This document shows, piece by piece, positions 1 through 6,941 of a DNA stretch of 10,613 nucleotides. The notes below the pieces were generated by a model. That model searched no databases and was not told the origin of the DNA. It worked only from the letters and a program-made list of their open reading frames with translations. This DNA is from Holosporales bacterium (lineage in GTDB: Bacteria > Pseudomonadota > Alphaproteobacteria > Caedimonadales > UBA9215). The position numbers and the translations under genes are program-made. The number at the start of each line of letters is the position of its first letter. Within the stretch, counting starts at the first letter, position 1. The stretch spans positions 1 through 10,613 of the forward strand of contig DOCA01000054.1 in assembly GCA_003503995.1 (NCBI GenBank). The letters are read 5' to 3'.

Positions 1-396
1 CTGCCCCAAAGAGGCTGCACTAGTGGCCTCATGATCGAAAGAGGTAAATTTAGACTGCCAGTCTGAGCCTAGCTCAACGGCCATACGCCGCCGCACAAAG
101 GGCCATCCCATGGCAGGCGCATCGGCTTGAAGACTTTGAAATTCAAGGGCATATTCGGCAGGCACTGCATCGGGAATGGTCGAGAGCATTTGGGCAATTT
201 TCATCACCGGTCCCTTTAAGCGACCTAAGGCTTTTGTGATGGCTTTAGCCTGAAGGCTGTGATCCACGTCTCGTCCTAAGACCTTATCCGTTGCCGCACG
301 GGCAACGCTACCACTAACAGCGCTGGTGACGTTGGCATATCGCTTTAAACGCGTGGTTGTTTTGTTCGTCTCGGTATCTTTCATCTGACCCATCAT
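1..396 (-). CDS. AarF/ABC1/UbiB-family atypical kinase, C-terminus cut by window edge
   Basis: An open frame reads leftward from ATG at 396 to base 1 without a stop, giving 132 N-terminal residues. The sequence GPVMKIAQMLSTIPDAVP (residues 62-79) is the family's KxGQ region, with Ala in place of Gly as KIAQ (66-69). It is followed by a MGWPFVRRRM block and, at the edge, the Ala-rich nucleotide loop SAASLGQ. In ABC1 kinases these elements form the distinctive inhibited ATP site, and members such as UbiB/COQ8 support ubiquinone biosynthesis. The kinase lobe with the catalytic Asp lies outside the window. The gene starts 7 bp after the pyk stop, so it is probably co-transcribed and translationally coupled. 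ATGs at 396, 393 and 384 are all possible, and none has a strong Shine-Dalgarno. Family assignment is firm; the exact substrate or role is not known. Confidence 0.88.
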   Translation of the reverse strand, partial: MMGQMKDTETNKTTTRLKRYANVTSAVSGSVARAATDKVLGRDVDHSLQAKAITKALGRLKGPVMKIAQMLSTIPDAVPAEYALEFQSLQADAPAMGWPFVRRRMAVELGSDWQSKFTSFDHEATSAASLGQ

Positions 397-403
397 AGGC
401 TTA

Positions 404-1894
404 TTAAGAAACACTAGAAGGGGGTAAATGGTCTTCTCGGGGATCGCGCACTTTTAGAATAAAGAGTCCTCGGGTAGAGCCTGCCTTAAAGACCTGATGT
501 TTGTCCGTTCCTTTAAATTGCGCGCCAACAGTCACAAGGATCTCATCACCAACGGCGGCAAAATTTTCGGCCAAAATACCTTGATAAACCGTATGCATAA
601 TACCTGGTAAAGGCTTATCTGCCAATTCTTCGGGCAACTGAATAGCATGGGTTCCCCATGTCAAAACCAGCAAATGAGCCGTTAAACGATCTGGAGTAAT
701 ACCAACAATGGGCGCATTAGGGCGTTCTCTTGCCGCACGCAAAGTTGTCGAGCCTGATGTCGTTAACGTAACAATAGCCTTAAGGCTTAGTGTATCTGAA
801 ATTTTGCGAGCCGCAGCTGTAATAGCATCAGAAGCTGTCGCCTCTGGGATCGGGTGGTGAGTATCCAAAGTCATTCGATAATAGGAATCCCCTTCAACGC
901 GCTCAATAATACGATTCATAATGTTTACGGCCTCGATAGGGTTTTTCCCCGCTGCCGTTTCAGCCGAAAGCATGACCGCATCAACACCTTCATAAACAGC
1001 ACAAGCCACATCAGAAGCTTCAGCCCGCGTTGGAGTTGGGTGCTCGACCATTGTTTCCAACATTTGCGTTGCAACAATAACAGGACGCCCCATAGAGCGA
1101 CAATCTCGCACAATCTGTTTTTGCACACTGGGGACATCTTCGGGCATCATTTCAACCCCAAGGTCACCCCGAGCAATCATAATAGCATCGGACAAGCGTA
1201 CAATTTCTTTGATGTGCTGAACGGCAAGGGGCTTTTCAATTTTGGCAATGATCCCCGCTCTCACACCTATGATATCACGAGCTTCGATGATATCGTCTGG
1301 TTTTTGAACAAAAGAAAGGGCCACGAAATCAACACCCAGCTCTAACCCAAACTCTAAGTCTTCACGATCCTTTGGTGTAAGGGAGCTAATGGGCAAGGCA
1401 ACGCTTGGCACGTTAAGCCCCTTATTATTAGAGATCTCCCCACCAACAAGAACAAAGGTTTCGCAGGAGTCTTTATAAATTTCACTGACACGTAAGCGGA
1501 TTTTCCCATCATTGATCAGAAGAATGGTCCCTTCACGAATGGCCTCAAAAATCTCTGGGTGAGGCAAGCTAACCCGTTCGTTATTTCCGGGAAGATCTTC
1601 TTTAAGGTCAAGGGTAAAGCGCTGTCCTTCCCGTAAAGTCACAGATGAATTTTCAAATTGCCCGATACGAAGCTTTGGCCCTTGCAAATCTTGCATAATA
1701 GAAATAGGGCGCCGATATTTTTCCTCGAGCGTACGAATGGTCTTATAATTCTTTTGATGATCTTGGTGAGTTCCATGGGAAAAATTTAAACGGAATACAT
1801 CAACACCGCCCAAGAAAAGCTTTTCAATCACGTCTTGGCTTGAACTTGCAGGTCCTAACGTCGCCACAATTTTAGTCGCTCTATAACGTCTCAT
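404..1894 (-). CDS. pyk: Pyruvate kinase
   Basis: It catalyses the last step of glycolysis, phosphoenolpyruvate plus ADP to pyruvate plus ATP, in the cytosol. It is 496 aa, slightly longer than the usual 470-480. The N-terminal TKIVATLGPAS (7-17) and NFSHG (37-41, after Arg35) open the TIM barrel. LQGPKLRIG (70-78) enters the B domain. The active-site signature IIAKIEKPLAV (215-225) carries catalytic Lys218 and metal ligand Glu220. ARGDLGVE (241-248) gives metal ligand Asp244, and VATQMLE (274-280) gives Thr276. TRAEASDVA and VMLSAETAAGK follow, then the C-terminal domain. The start ATG at 1894 is preceded by AGGGAAG, 9 bases upstream. The gene lies 24 bp after the eamA stop and 7 bp before the AarF-like gene on the same strand, suggesting an operon. 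All key residues are present, so the enzyme should be active. I cannot tell its allosteric effector. Confidence 0.97.
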   Translation of the reverse strand: MRRYRATKIVATLGPASSSQDVIEKLFLGGVDVFRLNFSHGTHQDHQKNYKTIRTLEEKYRRPISIMQDLQGPKLRIGQFENSSVTLREGQRFTLDLKEDLPGNNERVSLPHPEIFEAIREGTILLINDGKIRLRVSEIYKDSCETFVLVGGEISNNKGLNVPSVALPISSLTPKDREDLEFGLELGVDFVALSFVQKPDDIIEARDIIGVRAGIIAKIEKPLAVQHIKEIVRLSDAIMIARGDLGVEMMPEDVPSVQKQIVRDCRSMGRPVIVATQMLETMVEHPTPTRAEASDVACAVYEGVDAVMLSAETAAGKNPIEAVNIMNRIIERVEGDSYYRMTLDTHHPIPEATASDAITAAARKISDTLSLKAIVTLTTSGSTTLRAARERPNAPIVGITPDRLTAHLLVLTWGTHAIQLPEELADKPLPGIMHTVYQGILAENFAAVGDEILVTVGAQFKGTDKHQVFKAGSTRGLFILKVRDPREDHLPPSSVS

Positions 1895-1918
1895 TTTTCA
1901 ATGCTTCCCTAGATTTTT

Positions 1919-2878
1919 CTATGGGTTATTGTTGGTCTTTTTTCGCTGGAATGTCAACCGTGTCTGGCGGGATAACACAATTCCAATGATAATAATCACG
2001 CCTCCAGTAGCTTGTTGCCAAGACATGGCTTCGCTAAAGACAAGCCAACCTAAGATGCCCGCAACAAAAGGACCAATCAAAATCGTAAGAGAAGAGAAGG
2101 TAGCCGTTAAGTGACCTATGGAATAGGACATTAATCCGCCACCAAGAACGTGGACAATTAAGGCAAGTACCACAAGTAGAAACCACCCATTCGCAGAATA
2201 AGGCACTACAACCTCATTCATAAAGTGGGCCGTAACGCCTAACGTATACATGCCAACTAAAGTCACCCAAAACATAATCGTAGGGGCTGAAAAAGATTTA
2301 CGGAGCTCTTTCAAACAAATCATAAAAGCTGCATAAAAAACAGCAGAAATTAGCGCATAAAAGTCTCCTTGGAAATTGCTCTCTTGAGCACTGCCACTAG
2401 CAGATACCAAAATAAAAGACCCAGATAAAGCTAGCGCCATACCAACTCCCAAGGGCAATGTAATTTTTTCCTTGAAAAAAATCCAAGCCGCAAATGCTAC
2501 AAAAACAGGTGTTATGGCATTCAAAATCACTGCATTAACAATAGATGTTTTAATCATGGCCAAGTGCCAAAAAGTAATGTCCATTCCTAAGAAAAAACCA
2601 GCAGCGATCAATAAAATGTATTCACGAACCGATCTTGGTGTTCTATAGAGTTCTGGCTTAAGGTTATCAAAAATCATCCACGTCCACACAAGAGGGAGCG
2701 CAAAGAAAAAACGATAAAAAGCCGTTGCCGTGGTTCCAACTTCACTGAAACGTACAAACAAAGGGGATAAGGCAATAAACGACGAACCCAGCAGAGCAGC
2801 AATGATAGCAAGAGTTGGTGAGTCACTAAAAAGCGTGTTAAGTTTCGACTTAAGGGATATAGGAGACTTATGTGACAT
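1919..2878 (-). CDS. EamA-family (DMT superfamily) inner-membrane transporter
   Basis: The protein is 319 aa and strongly hydrophobic, with about ten predicted membrane helices arranged as two EamA repeats (roughly residues 24-158 and 170-303). This is the standard length and layout of drug/metabolite transporters. Family-typical features include the TAFYRFFFALPLVW helix in repeat 1 and the FSEAMSWQQATGGVIIIIGI end of repeat 2 (281-300). A positively charged tail (QRKK) follows and should lie in the cytosol. The substrate cannot be read from sequence; relatives export amino acids, nucleosides or other metabolites. The start at 2878 has GAGG 9 bases upstream. It is the first gene of the probable eamA-pyk-AarF operon, behind the candidate promoter at 2937-2965. 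The fold assignment is strong; substrate is unknown. Confidence 0.93.
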   Translation of the reverse strand: MSHKSPISLKSKLNTLFSDSPTLAIIAALLGSSFIALSPLFVRFSEVGTTATAFYRFFFALPLVWTWMIFDNLKPELYRTPRSVREYILLIAAGFFLGMDITFWHLAMIKTSIVNAVILNAITPVFVAFAAWIFFKEKITLPLGVGMALALSGSFILVSASGSAQESNFQGDFYALISAVFYAAFMICLKELRKSFSAPTIMFWVTLVGMYTLGVTAHFMNEVVVPYSANGWFLLVVLALIVHVLGGGLMSYSIGHLTATFSSLTILIGPFVAGILGWLVFSEAMSWQQATGGVIIIIGIVLSRQTRLTFQRKKTNNNP

Positions 2879-2936
2879 AGGGAAGGACCTCTTTTTATCT
2901 TATTTTTTATCTTGCAGTTCATAACGTAAATGAGTA

Positions 2937-2965
2937 CTTTTAAATCTATTATCTACCAAAGTCAA
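2937..2965 (-). promoter_or_regulatory. Candidate sigma-70 promoter for the eamA-pyk-AarF operon
   Basis: Reading the minus strand, a -35 box TTGACT (2965-2960, five of six matches to TTGACA) is separated by 17 bp from a -10 box TAAAAG (2942-2937, four of six matches to TATAAT). Transcription would begin near 2930, giving a leader of about 50 bases before the eamA ATG. It overlaps the best -10 candidate for the divergent gapR gene. Confidence 0.45.
2947..2952 (+). promoter_or_regulatory. Candidate -10 box for gapR
   Basis: TATTAT matches TATAAT at five of six positions and lies about 50 bases before the gapR ATG, a reasonable distance. No convincing -35 hexamer sits 16-18 bp upstream, so the call is weak. 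The alternative pair TTGCAG (2912-2917) and TACTTT (2935-2940), spaced 17 bp, matches only three of six bases in each box. Confidence 0.28.
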
Positions 2966-3000
2966 CGCTCGAAATAGAGCACTTATTAAGGAACACATAA

Positions 3001-3327
3001 ATGACTACTTTTGCAGGCGTTTCGGGCTCTCAGCTCCGCCAATTTATCGAACAAGTTGAATACCTTGAAGAACAAAAAGCAGCTTTGGCTTCCGATACCC
3101 GTGAAGTTTTTGCCGAAGCAAAATTCGCAGGGTTCGATGTTAAGGTTATTCGCCAAATATTAAAAATGCGTAAAATGGATCAAGATGAATTAAGAGAATT
3201 AGAAGAAGTTTTGGATGTCTATCTCCAAGCTCTTAATATGTCTTCCAGAGCCACAAAGGAAGTGGAAGAAGAAAGTGCTAGCCCCTCTTCTACATCTCAT
3301 ACAGAAACCAAAGCAGAAGCTGCTTAA
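3001..3327 (+). CDS. gapR: GapR-family (DUF2312) nucleoid-associated protein
   Basis: The product is 108 aa. Residues 7-79 (from VSGSQLRQFIEQVEYLEEQK to LDVYLQAL) match the DUF2312 core, including the hallmark EVFAEAKFAGFDVKVIRQILKMRK (35-58). In Caulobacter this family (GapR, 89 aa) forms coiled-coil multimers that clamp overtwisted DNA ahead of replication and transcription forks and support topoisomerase activity. The N-terminal heptad-like E/L pattern fits a coiled coil, and the basic KMRKM segment fits DNA contact. After residue 79 there is a Ser/Thr/Glu-rich, probably disordered tail of about 29 residues. AAGGA lies 8 bases before the ATG. The gene is monocistronic, divergent from eamA and closed by a strong terminator. 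Confidence 0.93.
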   Translation: MTTFAGVSGSQLRQFIEQVEYLEEQKAALASDTREVFAEAKFAGFDVKVIRQILKMRKMDQDELRELEEVLDVYLQALNMSSRATKEVEEESASPSSTSHTETKAEAA

Positions 3328-3348
3328 TAATAACCTTCACCCAAAGAG

Positions 3349-3377
3349 AAACACCTGAAAAATCAGGTGTTTTTTTG
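3349..3377 (+). terminator. Rho-independent terminator after gapR
   Basis: ACACCTGA (3351-3358) pairs perfectly with TCAGGTGT (3363-3370) around a four-A loop, and flanking A-T pairs extend the stem. It runs directly into a T tract ending at 3376. It begins about 22 bases after the gapR stop and separates gapR from the exporter operon. Confidence 0.92.
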
Positions 3378-3389
3378 TGACTCTTAATC

Positions 3390-3398
3390 TGCTAAAAT
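3390..3398 (+). promoter_or_regulatory. Candidate extended -10 promoter of the exporter operon
   Basis: TGCTAAAAT combines the TGn extension with a -10 hexamer that matches TATAAT at five of six positions. It lies between the gapR terminator and the exporter, and would start transcription near 3405, about 30 bases before the ATG at 3435. No good -35 box is visible; extended -10 promoters often do without one. Confidence 0.4.
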
Positions 3399-3421
3399 TT
3401 GGCCATAATAATAAAACCGAT

Positions 3422-3426
3422 AAAGG
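3422..3426 (+). promoter_or_regulatory. Ribosome binding site that fixes the exporter start at ATG 3435
   Basis: AAAGG lies 8 bases before ATG 3435. The in-frame TTG at 3399 has no Shine-Dalgarno and would fall upstream of the predicted transcription start, so the shorter form is preferred. Confidence 0.7.
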
Positions 3427-3434
3427 TTGCGTCC

Positions 3435-5228
3435 ATGAGTCAGACAACTCACCTTCCTCTACAGTCTACTCTTTCCCCTTCTCCTCTTCTCTTTTTGTGG
3501 CGTAATCTCAAGAAATATCCCTGGGATATCGCCAAAGCTCTTTTAGCCGTCATTTTAACATCTGCTGCCATTCTTGGCGTAGGGTATGGTCTTAGAACCT
3601 TGGTAGATAAAGGTTTTACCGCAGAAAACAGCGAGCTTCTTAATACATCCGCCCTCTTCTTGGTAGGGCTTGCCCTCACTCTTGCTTTTTCTGCTTACTT
3701 ACGCACTTCAACCACTGCATGGCTGGGAGAAAAAATTATCAATGACCTGCGCCAAAAGGTCTTTTCCCATACCATGAGCCTGACCATTGAAACCTTTGAG
3801 CGCAACCGTTTGGGAGATCTGCTTTCTCGGCTTAATACGGATTGCGATCAAATCCGAACCTTTATCAGTGGTTCTGCTGCTGTTGCCCTACGCACCCTCC
3901 TTCAACTCATTGGCGGCACAACACTCCTTATCATTTCAAGTCCTCAACTTACCCTTTACGTTTTTGCTATTATTCCCTTCGTCATCATCCCCATTTCCCT
4001 TTTTGGCAAGAGAGTCAAAACCTTAACCCATGAAGCACAAGCCCTCGATGGAGAAGCACTTTCTTTTGCAGAAGAACGCATTAATGCGCTGACCATGATT
4101 AAATCTTTTACAGCAGAATCTTACGCCAATGCTGTTTTTGCAAAACTCCAAAAAAAGAAACTGTCTCTTGTTAAACGCCGCACTCACTACCGATCTCTCT
4201 TAATCTCCCTTGTCATTGCTCTTATTTTTTCGGCCATTGCAGGTATCTTATGGATTGGTGCCCACGAAGTCATTGCCGATCGCCTAACAGCTGGGCAACT
4301 TTCCTCCTTTGTATTTTACGCCATCGTGGTTGCAGGCTCGATGAATAGCTTTGCTGAGATCATTAGCAATTTTAACCTCACCCTTGGTGCCACAACCCGC
4401 CTTACAGAGCTTCTCGACAAACCAACAGAGCTCCTTTCCCCTCAAGAAAAAGCAGCCCTTTCAAATCGCCTTCCTTGGACCTCAGAAACTTTCCAATCCC
4501 TCGACTTTAAAGATATTACTTTTACATACCCTGCCCGCCCTGACGCAGAAGTCCTCAATAATATCTCCTTTACCTTTCACAAAGGACAAAAAATTGCTCT
4601 GGTAGGACCGTCGGGCGTTGGAAAAAGCACCTTATTTAAATTGCTTTTGCGTTTTTACCAACCCAATCAAGGGGAGATTCTTTTAAACAACACCCCTCTT
4701 AAGAACTATAATCTTGAGGATATCCGTAATTTGTTCACTCTCGTTCCTCAAGACCCTGTCATTTTTAACACATCTATCATAAACAATATCGCCCTTGGCA
4801 ACCCGCACGCCACACGGGAAGAAATTTTAAAAGCTGCTAGACAGGCACATATAGATGAGTTTGCCACAAAATTCCCCCAAGGTTATGAAACAGAGCTAGG
4901 GGAAAAAGGTGTGCGCCTCTCAGGAGGGCAAAAGCAACGCGTTGCCCTAGCAAGGGCCATTCTTAAAAATGCGCCCATTTTCTTGCTGGATGAAGCAACC
5001 AATGCTTTGGATAGCCAAAGCGAGCAACGCATCCAAGATGCTCTCCATGCCATTCTTAAAGATAAATCCGCCTTGATTATAGCTCATCGCTTAAGTACAG
5101 TTAAAGAAGCCGATCAAATCATCGTTTTGAGCGAAAAAACCATTGATGCTGTGGGCACACATACTCAACTTATGAAGCGCTCTCCCCTTTATAAAACCCT
5201 TGCAAAACAACAGTTTTTGGATCTTTAA
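3435..5228 (+). CDS. MsbA/ABCB-type ABC exporter, fused permease and ATPase
   Basis: This half-transporter of 597 aa should form a homodimer in the inner membrane. Residues 30-330 hold the type I exporter membrane domain with about six helices. Residues 355-595 hold the ATPase domain: A-loop Tyr365 (FTYPARPD), Walker A GPSGVGKST (391-399), Q-loop Gln439 (VPQDP), the exporter X-loop TELGEKG (486-492), signature LSGGQ (495-499), Walker B IFLLDE (515-520) with Glu520, and switch His551. All catalytic positions are present. It resembles the MsbA-related subfamily common in alphaproteobacteria, whose substrate is not established; lipid export is possible but inferred. The frame also opens at a TTG at 3399, but only ATG 3435 has a ribosome site. 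The stop abuts the sdhE ATG. Its coding strand is unusually rich in C over G. Confidence 0.94.
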   Translation: MSQTTHLPLQSTLSPSPLLFLWRNLKKYPWDIAKALLAVILTSAAILGVGYGLRTLVDKGFTAENSELLNTSALFLVGLALTLAFSAYLRTSTTAWLGEKIINDLRQKVFSHTMSLTIETFERNRLGDLLSRLNTDCDQIRTFISGSAAVALRTLLQLIGGTTLLIISSPQLTLYVFAIIPFVIIPISLFGKRVKTLTHEAQALDGEALSFAEERINALTMIKSFTAESYANAVFAKLQKKKLSLVKRRTHYRSLLISLVIALIFSAIAGILWIGAHEVIADRLTAGQLSSFVFYAIVVAGSMNSFAEIISNFNLTLGATTRLTELLDKPTELLSPQEKAALSNRLPWTSETFQSLDFKDITFTYPARPDAEVLNNISFTFHKGQKIALVGPSGVGKSTLFKLLLRFYQPNQGEILLNNTPLKNYNLEDIRNLFTLVPQDPVIFNTSIINNIALGNPHATREEILKAARQAHIDEFATKFPQGYETELGEKGVRLSGGQKQRVALARAILKNAPIFLLDEATNALDSQSEQRIQDALHAILKDKSALIIAHRLSTVKEADQIIVLSEKTIDAVGTHTQLMKRSPLYKTLAKQQFLDL

Positions 5229-5495
5229 ATGACGGACTTAACACCTTTAACAGAAATTGAGACCCTAAAAAAAGCGATCCGATATCGTGCTGAACATCGC
5301 GGTACAAAAGAAGCTGATTGGCTTATTGGTGGATTTATCCGATCTCATATAAGCGACTTTTCAAATGAAGAAATTCATCATCTAAAATCCCTCGTTGACC
5401 TTGATGACGAGAGTTTCTTCAAACAAGTGGACTCTCCCCAAAAGCCCTACTTAATGCTTATTCAACTCTTTAAAACTTATAAAGACAGCTTATAA
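5229..5495 (+). CDS. sdhE: Succinate dehydrogenase flavinylation factor SdhE (DUF339/Sdh5 family)
   Basis: This small acidic protein of 88 aa has the family length. The signature RGTKEADWLIGGFI (residues 23-36) holds the conserved RGxxE motif, which in E. coli SdhE and yeast Sdh5 is needed for covalent attachment of FAD to the succinate dehydrogenase flavoprotein subunit. The rest (FSNEEIHHLKSLVDLDDESFF and the C-terminal helix) fits the five-helix fold. Its ATG immediately follows the exporter TAA (TAAATG), so translation is probably coupled to the exporter; no separate promoter or strong ribosome site is seen. The glutathionyl-hydroquinone reductase begins 13 bp after its stop. No sdh structural genes are in the window, so the partner enzyme must be encoded elsewhere. 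Confidence 0.9.
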   Translation: MTDLTPLTEIETLKKAIRYRAEHRGTKEADWLIGGFIRSHISDFSNEEIHHLKSLVDLDDESFFKQVDSPQKPYLMLIQLFKTYKDSL

Positions 5496-5508
5496 AGGAA
5501 AACATCTT

Positions 5509-6447
5509 ATGGGTTTATTAGTAGACGGAAAATGGGTTGACCAATGGTACGATACAAAAAAGACGGGCGGTAAGTTCGTGCGTCAGGAATCCTATTTCCG
5601 GGATACCCTTGGGGGAGAACGATTTCCAGCAGAGGCAAATCGCTACCACCTTTATATCTCTCATGCCTGTCCTTGGGCGCACCGTACAGCCATTTTTCGC
5701 ACCCTTAAGGGGCTAGAAGATATAATTTCCATTAGTCCTGTAGAGCCTTTTATGGGAGAAATGGGATGGTCATTTGGTGAGACTCAAGACCCTTTAAATC
5801 ACAAAACACATCTACATGAGATTTATACTCTCGTTAAACCAAACTATACAGGGCGTGTAACGGTTCCTGTACTGTGGGATAAAAAAGAAAAGACGATTGT
5901 AAATAATGAATCCTCGGAAATCATTCGCTTCCTAAACGTAGCCTTTAACGATCTAGTGGATGAAACACAGGATTACTATCCCAAAAACCTAAGGCCCCAG
6001 ATTGATGAAATAAACGACTTTATCTATAATAGGATTAACAATGGTGTTTATAAAGTAGGCTTTGCAACAGCTCAAAACGTCTACGATAAAGAAGTCACAA
6101 CTTTATTTCAAGCTCTTGAAACCCTTGAAGAACGCCTAAGCCATCAGCGTTACCTTGTAGGAAACGTTTTAACCGAAGCGGATTGGCGACTTTTCACAAC
6201 GCTTTTACGTTTTGATCCTGTTTATGTTGGGCATTTTAAATGCAATCTCAAACGCATTGCCGATTACCCAAATTTATCCAACTATTTGCGAGAGCTTTAT
6301 CAAATTAAAGGCATCAAAGAAACGGTCCATATGGATCATATTAAAACGCACTACTACCAAAGTCACCTCACTATTAATCCAACAGGGATCATTCCCCAAG
6401 GACCTCTTTTGACTTATGAGGCTCCCCATAATCGAGACCGTCTATAG
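5509..6447 (+). CDS. yqjG: Glutathionyl-hydroquinone reductase (Xi-class GST, YqjG/ECM4 family)
   Basis: The enzyme uses glutathione to reduce glutathionyl-hydroquinones back to hydroquinones in the cytosol. The 312 aa length is typical. The thioredoxin-like domain holds YHLYISHACPWAHRT (46-60) with catalytic Cys54. NNESSEIIRF (132-141) is the glutathione-binding segment. The helical C-terminal domain has NNGVYKVGFA (177-186) with Tyr181, and the family-specific HYYQSHLTINPTGIIPQGP ending (281-299) that closes the active site. The start has AAAGGA 9 bases upstream. It is the third and last gene of the exporter-sdhE operon and converges on nrdR with only 8 bp between stops; no terminator is obvious there. 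The catalytic and binding residues known from E. coli YqjG appear to be present. The physiological substrate is unknown, though a quinone-derived one is likely. Confidence 0.93.
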   Translation: MGLLVDGKWVDQWYDTKKTGGKFVRQESYFRDTLGGERFPAEANRYHLYISHACPWAHRTAIFRTLKGLEDIISISPVEPFMGEMGWSFGETQDPLNHKTHLHEIYTLVKPNYTGRVTVPVLWDKKEKTIVNNESSEIIRFLNVAFNDLVDETQDYYPKNLRPQIDEINDFIYNRINNGVYKVGFATAQNVYDKEVTTLFQALETLEERLSHQRYLVGNVLTEADWRLFTTLLRFDPVYVGHFKCNLKRIADYPNLSNYLRELYQIKGIKETVHMDHIKTHYYQSHLTINPTGIIPQGPLLTYEAPHNRDRL

Positions 6448-6455
6448 GAAGGCTC

Positions 6456-6914
6456 TTACTTAGTGTCTTTTTTGATCTCACGTACAAACTGCTTGAAATC
6501 ACTAGCTTCGTGAAAATTTCGATAGACCGAGGCAAATCGCACATAAGCAACGGTATCCAAATCATGCAGAGTCTCCATGACAATTTCACCGATGGTTGTG
6601 CTAGGAATTTCAATATCCCCCATCACTTCCAAGCGTCGGATGATACCGTTAATGACCTTCTCGATACGATCTTCCTCGATGGGACGTTTATGAAGAGAGG
6701 TTTGCAAAGCGTTCTCTAATTTTTCCCGACGAAAAGACTCAACGACCCCTGATTTCTTTTTAACCTTAAGAGTTAAAAGCTGAACATGTTCAACGGTACT
6801 AAAACGCCCTTGGCACTCTGCACAAACACGTCGCCGCCGAATGGTCACATTATCATCGGCGGAACGTGAATCCTTCACAGAAGTTGTTGGATTTGCACAA
6901 AAAGGGCATTTCAT
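6456..6914 (-). CDS. nrdR: Transcriptional repressor NrdR
   Basis: NrdR is a nucleotide-sensing repressor of ribonucleotide reductase genes. The 152 aa length is standard. The N-terminal zinc ribbon has Cys3, Cys6, Cys31 and Cys34 with the basic stretch IRRRRVCAEC (25-34). From about residue 47 an ATP-cone domain follows (LTLKVKKKSGVVESFRREKL), which binds ATP or dATP and sets the DNA-binding state. The ending VAYVRFASVYRNF (123-135) is highly conserved. The gene follows glyA by 27 bp on the same strand and is likely co-transcribed with it, a pairing often seen in alphaproteobacteria. The Shine-Dalgarno is weak (GAAAGAAAG region upstream of 6914). No nrd genes lie in the window. Confidence 0.97.
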   Translation of the reverse strand: MKCPFCANPTTSVKDSRSADDNVTIRRRRVCAECQGRFSTVEHVQLLTLKVKKKSGVVESFRREKLENALQTSLHKRPIEEDRIEKVINGIIRRLEVMGDIEIPSTTIGEIVMETLHDLDTVAYVRFASVYRNFHEASDFKQFVREIKKDTK

Positions 6915-6941
6915 AGTTGCAGCTTTCTTTCAAATAATGCT

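Noticed and set aside
854..1345. 163-codon open frame on the plus strand inside pyk
   Set aside because: It is antisense to a well-conserved pyruvate kinase, the translation has no family features and no ribosome site was evident; it is a shadow frame.
3399..3434. TTG start adding 12 residues to the ABC exporter
   Set aside because: No ribosome site precedes it and it falls before the predicted transcription start; ATG 3435 has AAAGG at 8 bases.
6448..6455. Search for a bidirectional terminator between the reductase gene and nrdR
   Set aside because: The gap is 8 bp and no stem with a T tract was found at or near it.
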